The notes beneath the pieces were generated by a model. The model had not been told where the DNA came from. It was given only the letters and a program-made list of their open reading frames with translations, and did no database searches. This document shows positions 62,357 to 64,000 of a DNA stretch of 64,000 nucleotides, piece by piece. Both the position numbers and the translations under genes were made by a program. The DNA comes from Neptuniibacter pectenicola (GTDB taxonomy: Bacteria > Pseudomonadota > Gammaproteobacteria > Pseudomonadales > Balneatricaceae). Position 1 is the stretch's first letter. The number at the start of each line of letters is the position of its first letter. The DNA is taken from positions 1-64,000 of the forward strand of contig NZ_LUTS01000011.1 in the NCBI RefSeq assembly GCF_001597735.1, read 5' to 3'.

Positions 62357-63379
62357 ATGACGTCAATAATTAAAAAAAGATACGTCGATAATCTTAACTT
62401 TTATAAATCGTCAGGGCCGACCTTAGCGAAGCTTGAAACAACAGGGCTAGCGCTGGTCATTTCTCTATCTTTAGTGGGCTGTGAAGCACCACTTAATCTT
62501 GAAGGGGTTGAAGCCGAGAAACAAAAGCAAGTTCGCCGTACAGATCAGCTTCAGGGTATTGCTGCCAATGCTACAACGCTAGTAGTCGTTGGTTCGGATG
62601 GTCTTGTTCTAACCAGTCCTCTAGATCAACTATCTTGGACCCGTCATCAACTTGATGATGCACCAGCGCTCGTTGATGTGGCTGTCTGTCCAGATGAAAG
62701 CTTTGTTGCGCTAAGTATCGACAAGAAAGCTTGGTTTAGCCGTGACAGTGGTGCTACATGGCAATCGAAAAAACTCCCCACCCCGGAAGACCTTCTTGAT
62801 CTAACTTGCGCCCCTGATAACAGTATTTGGGTTGTGGGAAGCTTTTCTACCGTTCTTAATTCTACTGATAAAGGTGAATCATGGCATGAAACGACTTTAA
62901 ACGAAGATGCCATGTTGACGGGTATCCAGTTTGTCGATCAAAACACGGTCTTTATCAGTGGTGAGTTTGGTTTAGCTAGTCGTAGTGATGATGCGGGCAT
63001 GAGCTGGAATACACCGGAGATGATTCCCAATGATTTCTATACCCATGCGGCTCATTTTACCTCAGCCTCAGAAGGTTGGGTCGGTGGCTTAAGTGGTCAG
63101 ATTCTTTATACCGAGGATGGAGGGATTAGCTGGGAAAAACAACTAACGCCGACTGAATCACCTATTTATGGTTTTTATTCTGTAGGGGAAAAGCTCTTTG
63201 CTTTTGGCGATCACTCAACACTGTTGAGTTTTACCGGTCAAGATTGGGCAGAAATAGATACCCATGGTCGTCCGGTTTATTTGCGTGATGTCACACAACT
63301 ACCGTCAGGAGATTTCCTCTTGGCTGGAGGCTCTGGGTCTCTGTTTTCTTTAGCTATTCAACCTATATCTGGTAAGTAG
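62357..63379 (+). CDS. YCF48-like beta-propeller lipoprotein
   Basis: 340 residues from the ATG that follows the predicted sigma-54 start site. Lipobox LSLVGC sits near residue 42, later than usual, after a polar N-terminal extension. The body consists of repeated SRDSGATW, STDKGESW, SDDAGMSW and TEDGGISW blades of the BNR/YCF48 propeller. Such proteins are often paired with an RND transporter and are thought to assist export or assembly at the envelope. The RND gene starts 11 bases downstream. Confidence 0.85.
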   Translation: MTSIIKKRYVDNLNFYKSSGPTLAKLETTGLALVISLSLVGCEAPLNLEGVEAEKQKQVRRTDQLQGIAANATTLVVVGSDGLVLTSPLDQLSWTRHQLDDAPALVDVAVCPDESFVALSIDKKAWFSRDSGATWQSKKLPTPEDLLDLTCAPDNSIWVVGSFSTVLNSTDKGESWHETTLNEDAMLTGIQFVDQNTVFISGEFGLASRSDDAGMSWNTPEMIPNDFYTHAAHFTSASEGWVGGLSGQILYTEDGGISWEKQLTPTESPIYGFYSVGEKLFAFGDHSTLLSFTGQDWAEIDTHGRPVYLRDVTQLPSGDFLLAGGSGSLFSLAIQPISGK

Positions 63380-63390
63380 AGGCCTTTATC

Positions 63391-64000
63391 ATGGATAAGC
63401 AGTCCACTAAGGCTCATAAGGCCACCCATTTTTTACATAACTTGGATGAAGCAGTATTTGCTTATCCTAAGTTAATTCTAAGTTGTATTTTGCTGGTGAC
63501 GCTCTTTTTCGCGTACCAGATTCCGAGTGTAAAAATGTACTCGGATTTTGCTGACCTGCTGCCGCAGGAACACACTTACATAGAACTTCACAACGAGATT
63601 AAGGAGTCCTTTGGGGGCGCCAATGTTGTGATTGTTGGGGTGGAAGTGGAAGAGGGGGATATCTTCAGTAATGCTGCCCTCGAAAAGATCCATCGTGTAA
63701 CTCAAGCTGTAGATAGCTTACCAGGTGTTAACCATAACCTTGTGGCCAGTGTAACTCACCGTAACTCCCGTAAAGTGTGGATGACGCCGGAAGGGAATGT
63801 GAACTCTGAGTCCTATTATGATCCTCAGGGTGGTGAAATGAATGTGGAAGCCCTGTCGGTACTGCGTTCTGATGTGTTGGCTGATCCTAGGGTGTATGGC
63901 CCATTAGTCTCGCCAGATATGAAAATGGCGCTGGTTAAAGCGCAGCTCAATGAAGGCCAGTTGGATTACGTTAAAACCTTTAATGAGATCCAAAGCTTAC
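63391..64000 (+). CDS. RND-superfamily transporter (3' end outside the window)
   Basis: 203 codons are visible without a stop. A cytoplasmic N-terminus is followed by one helix (YPKLILSCILLVTLFFAYQIP, about 30-50). A periplasmic segment starts SVKMYSDFADLLPQEHTYI, then ESFGGANVVIVGV, the pattern of MMPL/HAE3-type exporters. It is co-transcribed with the YCF48-like lipoprotein from a sigma-54 promoter. It probably exports an aromatic compound or lipid-like substrate; the substrate is unknown. Confidence 0.82.
   Translation, partial: MDKQSTKAHKATHFLHNLDEAVFAYPKLILSCILLVTLFFAYQIPSVKMYSDFADLLPQEHTYIELHNEIKESFGGANVVIVGVEVEEGDIFSNAALEKIHRVTQAVDSLPGVNHNLVASVTHRNSRKVWMTPEGNVNSESYYDPQGGEMNVEALSVLRSDVLADPRVYGPLVSPDMKMALVKAQLNEGQLDYVKTFNEIQSL

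Overview
The window reads as chromosome of a marine, aerobic, aromatic-degrading gammaproteobacterium. Moderate GC, a type III glutamine synthetase, ArfA, a long-form IlvC, several GGDEF proteins and a Pseudomonas-type dmp phenol pathway fit Oceanospirillales-like genera (Neptunomonas, Amphritea, Marinobacterium and relatives). That placement is inference; no rRNA or marker phylogeny is available here. Left edge (1-1570): end of an integron cassette array. Three attC-like sites flank three small cassettes of unknown function, and the 5' end of a group II intron sits on the minus strand, inserted precisely in the bottom strand of the first attC (IIC-attC pattern). Housekeeping and sensing block (1.6-27.5 kb): a SsuABC/TauABC-like ABC importer with a DsrE-like partner; three membrane diguanylate cyclases within 7 kb; a sodium:solute symporter preceded by a tiny coupled ORF; a UDG-family protein; a 5'-nucleotidase; GlnN with a perfect NtrC operator and a sigma-54 promoter; arfA with a stop-codon-spanning hairpin; an acetyltransferase; an M50 protease; RhlE; a repetitive lipoprotein; a DnaJ-domain protein; a mutarotase; ModF; IlvC; and initiator tRNA-fMet. 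Mobile and decayed block (27.5-40 kb): a large serine recombinase whose reading frame runs into the 3' end of tRNA-fMet, a small partner ORF, a membrane protein and an N-terminally truncated VirD4/TraG coupling protein form a small genomic island or island remnant. To its right lies a gene graveyard. At least five genes (DUF1330, a lipoprotein, a carboxymuconolactone-decarboxylase-like protein, an SDR and a MerR-methyltransferase fusion) carry in-frame stops or frameshifts, interspersed with intact SDR, TetR, WYL, GST and GNAT genes and a 12-bp minisatellite. Phenol catabolic block (40.6-64 kb): a periplasmic PQQ dehydrogenase; an LLM flavin monooxygenase, a GlcG/HbpS-like protein and a first DmpR/XylR-type regulator; a LysR regulator; the complete meta-cleavage operon dmpQBCDEFGH-[membrane ABM protein]-dmpI on the minus strand; a second DmpR-type regulator; the phenol hydroxylase operon dmpKLMNOP on the plus strand; then a YCF48-like lipoprotein and an RND transporter cut by the window edge. 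Phenol is hydroxylated to catechol (KLMNOP), cleaved by DmpB with DmpQ as reactivating ferredoxin, and processed by the hydrolytic (DmpD) and oxalocrotonate (DmpC, I, H) branches to 2-hydroxypentadienoate, then by DmpE, G and F to pyruvate and acetyl-CoA. The two catabolic operons are split and divergent rather than one dmpK-to-I transcript. Canonical sigma-54 (-24/-12) promoters are visible before dmpK, before dmpQ and before the YCF48/RND pair. Paired, similarly oriented CATTT-rich elements lie 120-180 bp upstream of the two dmp promoters, and weaker ones lie 108-140 bp upstream of the third. They are candidate binding sites for the DmpR-like activators and suggest one three-transcript regulon that includes the RND exporter.
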